A stretch of DNA of 64,000 nt from Plazaster borealis (lineage: Eukaryota; Echinodermata; Asteroidea; Forcipulatida; Labidiasteridae). The stretch spans positions 18,747,701-18,811,700 of the forward strand of contig CM037469.1 of NCBI GenBank assembly GCA_021014325.1, read 5' to 3'. How positions within the stretch are numbered: position 1 is the stretch's first letter; every line of letters starts with the position of its first letter. The notes below the pieces were generated by a model. It was not told where the DNA came from and did no database searches. It saw only the letters and a list, made by a program, of their open reading frames with translations. This document shows positions 1 to 11,745 of the stretch, one piece after another. Position numbers and translations under genes: made by a program.

Positions 1-444
1 GCAATAATGCTGCTGCTTTCGGGAGACTGCTGCTGCTTTCGGGAGACTGCTGCTGTTCTTGTGAGACTGCTGCTGTTCTCGCGAGACTGCTGCTGTTCTC
101 ACGAGACTACTGCTGTTCTAGCGAGACTGCTGCTGTTCTAGCGAGACTGCTGCTGTTATCGTGAGACTGCTGCTGCTTTCGGGAGACTGCTGCTGTTCTC
201 TTGAGACTGCTGCTGTTCTCATGAGACTGCTGCTGTTATCGTGAGACTGCTGCTGCTTTCGGGAGACTGCTGCTGTTCTAGCGAGACTGCTGCTGTTATC
301 GTGAAACTGCTGCTGCTTTCGGGAGACTGCTGCTGTTCTCGTGAGACTGCTGCTGTTCTCACGAGACTGCTGCTGTTCTCACGAGACTGCTGACGTTCTA
401 GCAAGACTGCTGCTGTTCTCGTGAGACTGCTGCTGTTCTCGCGA
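1..444. repeat. 20-bp minisatellite
   Basis: About 22 tandem copies of gagactgctgctgttctcgN. The variable part alternates among ttctcg, ctttcg, ttctag and ttatcg. The array continues past the left edge. Because 20 is not a multiple of three, all frames are read in turn, giving a Ser/Ala/Glu-rich open frame on the minus strand that is not a gene. Confidence 0.95.
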
Positions 445-696
445 TATTGATGCAAGACTGGTATGATATTTATAATTAGTGAGCTTTCAGATTGAAGCTA
501 ATCAAAATCTTTTCATGATCGTAAGACATTTGTGAGTGAAGCCGACTGGCTAATGGAGGTTTGGTTTTCCTTCAAACTGATGCAATTATTATCTATTAAA
601 CTGTTGCGCTGCCTGCTGCTTATTACAGGATTCCAACTGGCCTCTTGTCACCGGACACACTCAGTGGTCTAGAATAGCTCCAATCCAAGGCCTGAA

Positions 697-838
697 ATTG
701 CACGCCTCTGTTGCCCTTGTTCTTGGCCTTGGTGCCCCTTTAAATGTTTCCCATAGACTTTAACATTTTCCAAGGGTATTGCCCTTTGCAAACTGAAAAT
801 GGCCTTGCCCTCTCAAAGATGAAATTCCAGACCTGCAA
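697..838. repeat. R1 dispersed repeat copy
   Basis: This is a member of the most frequent dispersed family here. It runs from 'aggcctg' through 'cttggccttggtgcccct', 'cccatagacttt' and 'ccctttgcaaa' to 'gccttgccctctcaaagatg' and 'aaattccagacctg'. Full copies are about 175 bp. No terminal repeats or coding capacity were seen. Confidence 0.85.
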
Positions 839-929
839 TCCCACTATTATTACATACATCAATGTAAGTGTAAAACCAAAATATTATTCTTTATCCCTGA
901 TGTAATTATTACATGTATTGGATAGTTAT

Positions 930-1517
930 CAATCCTGAACTGTGTCTTTAAGCATTCCTATCAGCTCAATAAACTCTTGAACCTGACCGGACCAGTCGAC
1001 ACAAAAGTAGAAGACAAGGAAACGTTCTTCCTCATGCAGGCAGCTCAGCCAATCTCCACTTAGTCTCAATAAACTCTTGAACCTGACCGGACCAGTCGAC
1101 ACAAAAGTAGAAGACAAGGAAGCGTTCTTCCTCATGCAGGCAGCTCAGCCAATCTCCACTTAGTCTCAATAAACTCTTGAACCTGACCGGACCAGTTGAC
1201 ACAAAAGTAAAAGACAAGGAAGCGTTCTTCCTTATGCAGGCAGCTCAGCCAATCTCCACTTAGTCTCAATAAACTCTTGAACCTGACCGGACCAGTCGAC
1301 ACAAAAGTAGAAGACAAGGAAGCGTTCTTCCTCATGCAGGCAGCTCAGCCAATCTCCACTTAGTCTCAATAAACTCTTGAACCTGACCGGACCAGTCGAC
1401 ACAAAAGTAGAAGACAAGGAAACGTTCTTCCTCATGCAGGCAGTCCAACAAGCTCTGACCCACAGTTTGAAGAACTTCCTCCATGTTCCTGATTTTGTCT
1501 AATGACTCATAACACAA
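930..1517 (-). pseudogene. Possible exon remnant spanning the 100-bp array
   Basis: The right flank encodes CYESLDKIRNMEEVLQTVGQ then SLLDCLHE on the minus strand. It enters the repeated segment in frame, and the left flank leaves it as EFIELIGMLKDTVQD followed by a stop. Removing the extra copies would leave one amphipathic, protein-like reading frame. The 100-bp unit is not divisible by three, so the expansion breaks the frame. No ATG, splice sites or homologue were established. Confidence 0.3.
963..1445. repeat. 100-bp tandem repeat built on exon-like sequence
   Basis: Nearly five copies with an exact 100-bp period (aaactcttga at 971, 1071, 1171, 1271 and 1371). Copies are about 97-100% alike, so the expansion is recent. 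On the minus strand each copy encodes CLHEEERFLVFYFCVDWSGQ followed by VQEFIE. The unique flanks extend this frame on both sides (about 1517 to 930), which suggests amplification within an exon or exon-derived pseudogene. The protein is not recognised. Confidence 0.93.
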
Positions 1518-2089
1518 TCACTTCCACCACTCAAAATATGACTGTCAGAACCCAAAACATAAACCAAGCGACCCCATTTTTGTACAGTAGGTGTAGTTCG
1601 GGTCTGCTTGAATGGTTTTAAAAATACACTTTGTTTTATTAATTTTATTGTAATCCTTTGGACAAAACAATATTACAAGCAGAGGCCATCCGGGAAGGGC
1701 AAAAGTAAACAACTGTCTTCAAAAGAGATATACCCTCCCAGACCGAACTTCAAGGAGGCAACATACAGTAAACTATACCAGCGATTCACAAATCAGTGTG
1801 CCCTCAACAGTTTGCCCAGGAGAGGCCATTTTCGCAGTGTATCATAGGAAAAGGCTTGATAATTGTTCAGTCATCAAGCAGCGCCCTTTGCATGACCCTG
1901 GTTGTTTAGGTTCCTCTGTGGCTATATTTCACTGTGTTTATGGCAAGGCTCTTAAATGTACGTCACACTTATGTCAGCCATTTCAAGGTGACAAAAGCTG
2001 TGCTGAGATGTAATATGATTTTCTTTAGTTGACTGCGTTTTGGTAAAATTGCTTCTCCTGTGTAAACTGTTAAGGGTGCACTGTTTGGT

Positions 2090-2225
2090 TCGGTGTCCAT
2101 ATTGCCTCCATGCCACTGGTCATTGCCTTTATGCCCCTTGAAATTTTCCAGTAGAAATGTAGAACTCCCTATTTGAGGAAAATCTGCCTTGCCCTTACAA
2201 GAACACAGAATAAGGTCTGAATTAT
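2090..2225. repeat. R1 dispersed repeat copy, diverged
   Basis: It shares 'gtcattgcctttatgcccct', 'aaattttccagtagaaa' and 'ctgccttgcccttacaagaa' with other R1 members. Confidence 0.7.
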
Positions 2226-4739
2226 TGAACAAGAAAATATTTTGATTATTTTTTGTTGTTTTCCATTCTGGTTTTAGTTTACTATTTGTGGCTCTTTGAG
2301 GATGAACATCCTGGCTTAATCCTTGTTTAATTTACAAAGCCAAGAAGAGAACTATTCAGCGGGTCTATTGAACAAGAAAATATTTTGAAGACATTGTTTT
2401 TTACAATCCAGTATGTTTTTAGTTTATCTATTTAATTAAAAATTAAAAGACTTCTGGACTCACCCCCCCCCCCCAAAAAAGTGGGGGAACTGTGCCTCTT
2501 CAAAGATGAAAATCCTCAAAGAGAAGGGAAACAATCCCCTGTCAACCAGTCAGCAATAGTCACAAACAAGTTAGACCTAAGGGGGACACAATATCATCAA
2601 CACCTCCTGGACACAACTCTACAAGCTTAAGGTCAGCTTATCAGGAACTCCACCCCCCCCCTCCCCAAACCGTTATCACTCCAGGACCCATCCCTTTAAT
2701 TCCATTCTGAGGAAGGTGACAATGTTTCAACGTTTTCTCTACATGGAGGAAGCTGCTGTAAATGAATGTGTAAGTCAAACAACAACAAAAATGCTGAGTC
2801 AACAGAGTATGAACTGAACGATCCAAAACCTTTTCCCTGAAAATGTTTGGTTTGTCCAGCTGTCATATTCTTTGAAAGCAAAATCCAAGATATTCGTAAT
2901 TCCATACAAGAAAAATTTCAAAAAACTTAGTTTTTTACCTGTATAGACTATCAATACTGAATTTTGATAAGATTCAGGTTTAAATGTTAACTTAGTTTTT
3001 CAAACTTTCATGGAAGCCATTCAGAATAATCAATGTATTAACATTTTCAAATTTGTCTTTCTTTTTTCAAAATCGTTTTAGGGGTCCATTGGTTTAAAGT
3101 AATTGTACAAACATCATGAAAAGTTATCAGGGCCCGCCATCATGGTGCTCATGATCCTCCTTGGCTAGAGAGGTACACACCAAGGTTATAGGGCCTACAC
3201 AAACTGCGTAAGGGAAGAATCACTGCTGGTCCAATATAAATTTTGAGCTAGAAAAAGCCTTGTGATCTTGTTGATTTTCCCACCAATTTGAGTCCCATAA
3301 GTATGCAGGTTGCTTACTAAAATAAATCCTCAGCTATTTAAAACCAGTAAAAACACATGAACCTATGAAACCCTAATGAGGCTGGACCTGCAACCAGTCT
3401 GGCCCCTCTTCATGTATTACTACTGTTATAATGATTAGAAAGTACACAGGGAGCCTTCAAGGTATGCCATAGTACACTGAAGGTCCATGACCCTATTCTT
3501 CAAAGACCCTCTAGTTTCAAGCCCTCCGGCAGTTCAAGGGTAACCGAAACAAGCCAGGGGTTCTCAACACACCTACCCCAGTTTTCCCTGACCCCTCCCT
3601 GACCTTTTTTTGACTCCTATCAACCTTGATCCCATGCTACCTAGCTCCCACTTTATACATAGCATATTTATCTTTTTGCCACAAAATACCTTTTCAGATA
3701 AGCATGTGTAATTCAATCGGTTTAAAGTCATTTTGTTGTACACTTTGGACCAAGGCCCTATGCCACTCCTCCTTATCAGGGAGACCAACTTCTGCATTTT
3801 GGGTTGGTTGTACCTCCGTGGTCCTTTCTCTATGGTTGTACCATGGTTGGACCACCTTTAACAAATCCCCAAAGGGTGCGTTTTGGCCAACCCTGTCCAG
3901 AATCATGTTTAAGTTTCAGTCTTTGGTTAAGGGTGTTTTGTGAGTACGGTTGTGCCGTGCGAGGTACCTGTTCCGACCAAACCGTAATCTAGTTGTTGGC
4001 TCGGTTAAGCTTAGTTTCAAGAAGGCGGAATATTATAAATTGACCAAAAAAGTCTACTGAAATGTTTGTAAAAAATAATTAATGCTGAAGCACTGGCAAA
4101 ACCCCAAATTTCAACCCAATCAATTTAAAAAAGTGAAATTTGGGTAATTATCATGAACATTAACAACGTAGTTCCAAACTTTGTTTCAAAATAATTCATT
4201 ATTTCCAACCACAATCTAGAAAAAATGTATGCTGAACATCTGTACTGCAAACGCGAAACAAAACTTACAACCACCGGAAAAACTCATAACAAGACGCTAG
4301 AAAAGTGGTTGACTTTATTCTGTCTCTTGTCATAGGCAAATTTCTTTCTGACCATTACAAAATTTGGCCTCCAAGTGCTCTCACTGGCTTGTAAGAAAAG
4401 GGTCTGGTAAAATAAACACAACTTGCCAGTACAAGGGAATCAAGCCTCATTACATTTGGACTATTGTTAGTAGGTCAAGCTGAGATAACATAATGCAATC
4501 CTTATGGACCTTGAGGTAAGCTTAGGTACCCTGGGTAAAACTGGCTGTCTCAAGAGCATGTAGGAGGGGGGGGAGGTCACCTAATCTTGACCTCTTCAAC
4601 TAGTTTTATAGAACTGCTTTAAGCATTTGTTTCCTTAATAGCATGGTCAAGTTGGGTACTGGTCACCAGCTAGAATACCACATGATTTTACTTGAATTTC
4701 AAATCATTCTGTTTAGAGTAAGCAAGTATGCAAAGTACA

Positions 4740-4875
4740 TAGTCTTGAGCATCGAACTCAAGCTTTAATTGCTGAGTCATCAGAGTGTGGGTTTGAATCC
4801 CGGTCATGACACTTGTGTATTTGGGCAAGACACTTAACTATTCTTGCTTCTCATTACCCAGGAGTAAATGGGTAT
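4740..4875. repeat. tRNA-like SINE fragment
   Basis: It contains a B-box-like gtttgaatcccggtcatgac, followed by 'acttgtgtatttgggcaaga' and 'cacttaacta'. The same module appears inverted at 20622-20762 and 62538-62690. The tRNA-like part is too degenerate to be a functional tRNA. Confidence 0.65.
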
Positions 4876-5794
4876 CTGTGAGAGTAGAGATTGTCCATGT
4901 GAATGATTAGCAAACCGGTGCTGCATACTCTAAAGGATGTTTTAGGAGAAGTAAAAGTGTCAGGCGTTTTGATACAACGTTTAAAACCACTTAAAAGATG
5001 CCTGTTATTATTATGAAGCAGTTTAAAAAATGGGGCTCTCTCTGAGCCCAATCTTCAGTCACTTTAAAAATAATTGTAACAGCACCTGTATCGCTGTTTT
5101 CTCAAATATGAAATATTTATGTTGATAGTTTTTAGATTTGTTTTATAAAGTTTATAAGGGGTTATGAGTGAGCAAGGCATGCTGGAATAAATGGTACAGC
5201 AAGATAGATTTCCCCTTGGAACGAGGTTGCATTACAAGCGGCTCCTCAGCAGTATAATCCATTTTCCAAATTCATTCATTGGTTTATCTCCATTAAACAT
5301 TTCCAATCAATTATTCTCCCGTAATTGTAATTGATATATGATACTGTGGAAAATAAGCTGAAGTTGAATGGAAATTGTCTAGTATTAATTTCCTAAAGAT
5401 TGAACCACAAACTATTCACAGCATCTTCTATGAAACACAAGTCAGCAGTAATTTGTTTGAAGGCACACGGGGGTGCACCATTTTCTCTAGAGGGACACCT
5501 CTTGCAAATTAAAACTGAAGTTTGCATTTAAATTTTTACAATGACTTGTACATGTATGCCCCTTTTCAGGCCGTCCACTAGTTCCTATAAGGTAATCTGA
5601 TGTTGAGGTACATTTAGTAATACTGCTTTGAGACGCCCATAGATAGTGCTATTTAAAAACTGTTTATCATTATTTATTATTTATTGTTTATTTATTGATC
5701 TTAAGTCTCGTCTCCTGTGCCGCTCCCCCTACTTATGCCATTGACACTAGCCCTTACATAATTTACATGTATATTATGACTCAGGGTTCTCCCT

Positions 5795-6120
5795 ATGCAC
5801 AAGCTAGTGTATCGGGCCGATACGCGCGATTTGCATGCCAATATCGCAAATCTTTTGCCGATAAGCAAATATATAAATATATATATATATATGTATATAT
5901 TTATATTCTATAAATATTTTGTTTAAATAATTTCACAAAAAACATCAAGAGAAAACCATATAGATTTCTCCAGATTGCACAGTAGGGCTTTTAAAACCAA
6001 GATAAACACCAAGTAGAAAACATTCCGAAGACCTTGTTTCAATTCAGCATGCTTCGGCCAAACTACAAAAATTTGGGTCCAGAATGCCCCCCAGTTTGAA
6101 AAAACCTGAGAGAACCCTCT
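5795..6120. repeat. R6 dispersed repeat
   Basis: It has an 'aagctagtgtatcgggccga' module, an AT-rich interior (5866-5930) and a 'ccagattgcac ... gaccttgtttcaattcagca' module ending 'aatgccccccagttt'. The same order is seen at 48890-49140, and the second half recurs at 35590-35735. Confidence 0.7.
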
Positions 6121-6654
6121 GACTGTAGAGCTATGTAACTACATTTTACACACTGAACAAAACAAGCTGATCCCTTCAGCACACTAGCAATGGTCACTGA
6201 TCCAGCCTTCCATCTCCAATCCATGCAAACACCTTAGCTGGAGTAGAGGGCCAGCCCTGCAGTCACTAATCCCCTCCTGTTTATCAGCACCATACCTGGG
6301 ACCCACACTCACAAATAACCCCAGGTAAACCCTAATCTAGTTGTATACAATAACAGTCCTTAAGATGGCTGTATGTTAAAAGCCAACTTCTGACCTTTGC
6401 ATTGAAATGGACTGGCTGCGTGTACTTCCCGAAAACTTTATATCAATGTCAAACAGGAATATAATTGATGTATCAGTTGGCATTACAACTCCTGCATCCA
6501 AAGTACTGAATATTTCATTTCACTTTCGCCCTTTATCGATATACATTATTTATATAGTTCAGGGCATCAGGGCAAACCGTGACAATCCCTGGTCATTAAC
6601 CGGGTATATGGATTTCAAAACAAATAAGAAAGAAAGAAATGATACAATATCTTT

Positions 6655-6790
6655 TTAATATGAAACCGTCTAAATAAAAATAAATAAAATAAGAAATACA
6701 AAGTAAATAAATAAACCAACAAACTATTAGTAATAAAACAATAAACAAAAATAAATAAATTAAAAAGGAAAAAAAGAAATTAAAAAAACT
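6655..6790. repeat. A-rich low-complexity tract
   Basis: Runs of aaataaataa-type sequence; nothing else seen. Confidence 0.85.
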
Positions 6791-6874
6791 GTGTAGCTAC
6801 CATTCTATTTCCTAAACCTTAACCCTATCACTTAGATATTTGCAATGGACAGATTGTTTAAAAGGCGTGACAAT

Positions 6875-6891
6875 CCCCCCCCCCCCCCCCC
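6875..6891. repeat. C17 homopolymer
   Basis: Uninterrupted poly-C, one of many long G or C runs in this window. Confidence 0.95.
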
Positions 6892-7483
6892 GCATAAGCT
6901 GCAAGCCATCAACATGATAGCACCTGCTAATCACACATTCCCCCATTACATGGATCCTCAAGCCCAGTTATGTCCCAATTATTCCATATCAATAATGTCC
7001 AATCAAAAATCTCAAACATTACCCATAGGAATGCCTCCAAACATTATTGGGTCAGTGCCAGACAGTTTAACATAGTTAGGCGTGTGACAGCACTATTTGA
7101 GACATTATTTTAATACTGAAAGGGACAATGGGTCTTCATTCACTTTGTTATTTGAGCACTGTTCTCTGAGATTCTCGGAAGCCACTCCTAAACAACAAAA
7201 CATCTTAAACAAAACTGACATGAAGCATACTCCTCTAAGTGTTCTCTCAACTCTGATGCTATATAGTGCAGTGTTAATTCATCCTATTTTCTACTAAAAG
7301 GCTTTGTACAATTTTACTTGCCCACTTCACAACACCCCCCCCCCAGCCTCTGTACTAACTGCAAACGTCTTCCATACATATAAACATTGTATTCCCCATT
7401 TCGACAGCGCCCTACTCCACCCTATGTGCTGACTCTTGTATGTACTTCTTTACAATGCTCCCCTCCCCAAACCCACCTACCAC

Positions 7484-7704
7484 CAGGCTTAGAATTACAC
7501 AGAAGCCACTGCCTCTGTTGCCCTGGTCTTGGCCTCGGTGGCCCTTCAAAGAATATAGCCAGAAAGCCTATGGCTAGGGAAATATGCAAATATATGTTTA
7601 ACAGGTGAGTGAGTCCCTGAAGTGGACTTAAACATTTTCCCATGGAAATGCCCTTTGCAAAATGAAAATAGCCTTGCTCTCTCAAACATAAAATTCCAGG
7701 CCAG
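7484..7704. repeat. R1 copy carrying an internal insertion
   Basis: The R1 order is kept (caggctt...ggtcttggcctcggtggccc and then 'atgccctttgcaaaatgaaa'). About 85 extra bases (roughly 7540-7625) lie between the 'cttcaaa' and 'gacttaaacattttcc' modules. Confidence 0.75.
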
Positions 7705-7819
7705 TACCCCCCCCCCACCCCCGACCCCAACCCGCAACTCTCCAATAAAACTCCTAGCCTCTCTCGGCACACACAGAGAACAATTTGCAGTTGTGGGAGC
7801 CTGATGGCCACAGGTCCAT

Positions 7820-8695
7820 TGAACAGATCCACCTGTGCCCCGGCATACCCCACTCTCCCAGATCCACCTGTGCCCCAGCATACCCCCTCCCCCAGATCCA
7901 CCTGTGCCCCAGCATACCCCCTCCCCCAGATCCACCACTGCCCCAGCATACCCTCTTCCCCAGATCCACTTCTGCCCCAGCATACCCCCTTCCCCAGATC
8001 AACCTCTGCCGCAGCATACCCCCTTCCGCAACCCCCTCCCCAAGATCCACCTGTGCCCCAGCATAGCCCCTCCCCCAGATCCACCACTGCCCCAGCATAC
8101 CCCCTTCCCCAGATCCACCACTGCCCTAGCATACCCCCTTCCCCAGATCCACCTCTGCCCCAGCATACCCCCTTCCCCAGATCCACCTCTGTCCCAGCAT
8201 ACCCCCTCCCCCAGATCCACCTCTGCCCCAGCATACCCCCTCCCCCAGATCCACCACTGCCCCAGCACACCTTCTTCCCCAGATCCACCTCTGCCCCAGA
8301 AAAAAACCCCTTCCCCAGATCCACCTCTGTCCCAGCATACCCCCTCCCCAGATCCACCTCTGCCCCAGCATACCCCCTCCCCCAGATCCACCTCTGCCCC
8401 AGCATACCCCCTCCCCCAGATCCACCTCTGTCCCAGCATACCCCCTCCCCCAGATCCACCACTGCCCCAGCATACCCTCTTCCCCAGATCCACCTCTGCC
8501 TCAGCATACCCCCTCCCCCAGATCCACCTCTGTCCCAGCATACCCCCTCCCCCAGATCCACCACTGCCCCAGCATACCTTCTTCCCCAGATCCACCTCTG
8601 CCCCAGCATACCCCCTTCCCCAGATCCACCTCTGTCCCAGCATACCCCCTCCCCAGATCCACCTCTGCCCCAGCATACCCCCTCAAGTTCACCGA
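7820..8695. repeat. C-rich 34-bp minisatellite
   Basis: About 25 copies of a unit of the type agatccacctctgccccagc + ataccccctcccc(c), 33-35 bp long. Because 34 bp is not a multiple of three, three units give a 34-residue period (IHLCPSIPP / DPPLPQHTP / STSAPAYPL). This produces long open frames on both strands, up to 428 codons on the minus strand. No codon start, splice structure or domain supports a gene. Confidence 0.95.
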
Positions 8696-8959
8696 GCTCA
8701 CACACCACCCCAACCCTTTGAAAATAATCACAACGACACTAACTTCTACTGCATTCTCTGCACCTAGTCCCTGGTATGCCTAACCTTCCTGCCTACAGTA
8801 TTCCCCTTGACCCAATGTTATGATTACTCAAGTACATTATTTGAATACAAAGGATCACATCATCCTCTAAACTTAACACTGGATGATGTGTTACGTGCGA
8901 GTCCAGTTTGCTGTCGTTGCTGTAAACCAATGCTAAGTTAAAGCATTCTCTATGGTTAA

Positions 8960-9275
8960 AGGGTGGCACAACCTTGGTAATATTAAAAATATGTTCACAG
9001 ATTTGCACATCAGTTACATTGTCTATAGATGGCCATGGTGGAAAACTTCCCTTGAAATGCTATATTTTTTCAGAAATTAGTAAAACATTTGGCTTTCTCA
9101 CAAGTCCAAAACTTACTTGAAAACAGTTAAAACCTATAAGGCATTTTTTAAAATACTTTTTTAGCTCAGGACTCAGATGACCGATTGAGCTTAAAATGTT
9201 ACAGGTTTGTTATTTCATGCAAATGTTTGATCACATTAGGTGCAGATACATGTTTTGGACAAGTGCAAATTTTCA
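8960..9275. mobile_element. TTAA MITE-like element (R2), truncated or diverged copy
   Basis: It begins right after TTAA (8956-8959) with agggtggcacaaccttggtaat. It continues with the family's 'aacttcccttgaaatgc', 'caagtccaaaacttacttga' and 'acaggtttgttatttcatgc' modules. The right end is not clear. Confidence 0.65.
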
Positions 9276-9724
9276 GATTTTCAACTTCAAAAAAATATAA
9301 TTAGGGCTACTGTACATGTACCTGCAAACCATCTTTGCAAAAGTGAATCCAAATAAATGTTACTACGCTTTGGTATACTGTTGAACATGTGAACACGTTT
9401 GTTCAAATAATTTGGCAAAGTAGCTTTAATATAGACAAAATCTTAATGTTTACTAAAATCCTAAAGATTGTGTGGATTGTTTATAAATTGTTGCTTTGGG
9501 ATTGTTTTAAACATTTTTGGACTCAAGCTTTCAAATTATGTCTTTTTTAATCCAGGTCCTAATTGATAGAGCTTTGTCCATGTAGTGGCCAATTTGTTCT
9601 TACAGTGTAATTTCCGTTTCGTAGTGCTGCTAACCGTAAGCACTGGAAAAGGCATGCTATTGCTAGCCCTTCCAGCACGTACTGTAAGCAAATGAATGAT
9701 GTAACAATTCATGGTAAAATGCAC

Positions 9725-9840
9725 CATCCGGCTGAATAATTTTCTTGCTAACCTGTTGAATACGCTTGCGTTTAAGCAACTTTTCTGCTACAGTGAGCAG
9801 AAAAATGTGCATACCGTCAAGCAGCTTTATGAAATTGGCC
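9725..9840. repeat. R5 'gctta' dispersed repeat fragment
   Basis: It contains 'gcttgcgtttaagcaacttt', 'gagcagaaaaatg' and 'aagcagctttatgaaattgg', shared with copies at 14245, 25665, 32405, 33850 and 35235. Confidence 0.6.
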
Positions 9841-11139
9841 CGAGAACATCAATTTGAGGTGTGTGATTTTTTTGCATACATGTGCACAGACTAATTATTA
9901 ATGTGTCTACCCCCCCCCACACTGAGTACATTCATCCAAGCGTCAAGAGGATGACAAAGTACTTCATTTGGAGCTAAGTCAGATATGACAAGCTTTGTAC
10001 ATCTTCAGTGTTGTCTAGACAAGTCTACTGTACGTTGAATTAATTATCATACATGCATGCTGAATGGTAAATGGCTCTTTTAAGGATGCATCCTTTCATG
10101 GAAAAGTCCAGCCGTTCAATTTGGGCTCGTGAAGGAGCGGAAGGTTGTACAATTAAACGATCCTGACGATGATGATGGATGCTGTATTTTTATTGTGTAA
10201 CAGTGTTTGCAGGGTTTTTCATGTGTGTACGTGTAACCTGGCAGCACAATGGATGTAATTTGATGAAAAGGTTCAGAATCTTGAGGTTTTTTCTTCGCAT
10301 CAGGGGGATGGAGACAGCAGCTTGGGTTTTGACTGGATGTTTCACAGCAGCTTGGGTTTTGATTGGATGTTTCACATCCTGATATCTAAGAACAAATAAA
10401 GACCTTCCCATCCCAATCTCTACATGATGGCATTGTACCACTTATTAAAAAAGGAAGGGTACTTTATTTCATATTGAGGGGCGTGTTTCAACAACCATGC
10501 ATAGATCCATTTTGAGATTAAGTCTCAAAGGTCTGAGGGCGCTACCAAACAATATGATTAACCCATCCTCCTATTCAACTTTCTGTAGCCCTTTTACCAA
10601 AATTGTTTCTTCAAATTCAAACAAAACCTGCATTTAGGCTCAACGTTGTAACATGCCTTCTAAATAAATAACTCTTCCTTTAGCATACATGTATTCGGAA
10701 GAAGTTACCGTAAGAATGGCCAGTTCAAAGGATGAGAGAATGATCAGTGCCATGTGAGGCTTAGTCACTGTCTATTTCTGCTTCGATGTTGTCCAAAAAA
10801 CTGACATTATGTTCGTATGTCGTGCGTCAGAGGGTAGTAAAAGGGGCTTTCCATGCATTGCATGTTCCCTCATTCTACAGCCTGGCAGGAAACCATGCAA
10901 TATGGCTTGTCCTGTTTTGACTATTTTTTCCCTCTCTGTTCATGGAAGAAACCCTTTGCTCTAGTAAGTTGTGAGAGAATTACTTGGTTGTGATCCAAAT
11001 TGAAGAGCTTTTTTTTTTCTTTACGGGGAAAAACTTTCATGAAAGAAAAAAATTCAACACGCACTGTTGGTTCAAGGACTTTTGATAAACACCAGTTTCT
11101 TTGAACCACGTACAAATGTAACACCATACAATGTACATG

Positions 11140-11470
11140 TATGATTAAACCCTCCTACTACATATGACCATTAAACATCATCCACTTCAGTTTTTAAAGA
11201 TAGCTTAACTACAAGAGTGCCACCCTGCAATATGATGGTGAATGCATCTACACAGTCCACAGTCAACCCTCCTACTGTCTGATCATTCAATATCATACAC
11301 TGTGGTTTTTAAAGATAGATGCAATATGATACCATTTGGTGAACGCATAGATCTACGCAGTACACAGTCAACCCTCCTACTGTCTGATCATTCAATATCA
11401 TACACTGTGGATATAAATTACAGATAAACCATGTCTGCCTGCAATATGACATCATTTGGCGAATGCATAA
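11140..11470. repeat. About 105-bp tandem repeat, three diverged copies
   Basis: The module 'agtcaaccctcctactgtct' plus 'gatcattcaatatcatacac' recurs at 11261 and 11366, with an older copy from 11140. Related sequence occurs inverted at 35925-36125 and near 53715-53775. Confidence 0.8.
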
Positions 11471-11634
11471 TAGTACTACACACAAGGACTAAGTGAGCTG
11501 TGTGTCATCATACACAAGCAGTGCAGCTGATTAAATTTCAAATGGTTGGATAGAACTGGCTGAAAAAACGTACTACATCAATTGAGAGTGGAACAAAATC
11601 AAGCATCAGTTCTGCAGTATCCAGGCCTAACACT

Positions 11635-11745
11635 AGTTGTAAGGGCAAGGCAGTTTTGTCCTCTATTAGGGATTTTAAAATTCCTACTGGAACAATTTCA
11701 AGGGGCATCAAGGCAATGGCCAGGCATAGAGGCAACAGCCTCCAA
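11635..11745. repeat. R1 dispersed repeat fragment
   Basis: It contains 'taagggcaaggcagttttgt' and 'aaggggcatcaaggcaatgg' modules of R1, in the opposite orientation to the copy at 697. Confidence 0.7.

Noticed and set aside
1..444. Regularly spaced repeats suggesting a CRISPR-like array
   Set aside because: The copies are directly adjacent with no unique spacers, in an animal genome; it is a minisatellite.
7422..8708. A 428-codon minus-strand open frame and overlapping plus-strand frames of more than 300 codons
   Set aside because: They are made entirely of the 34-bp minisatellite, with simple repetitive translation in all frames and no domain or splice context.
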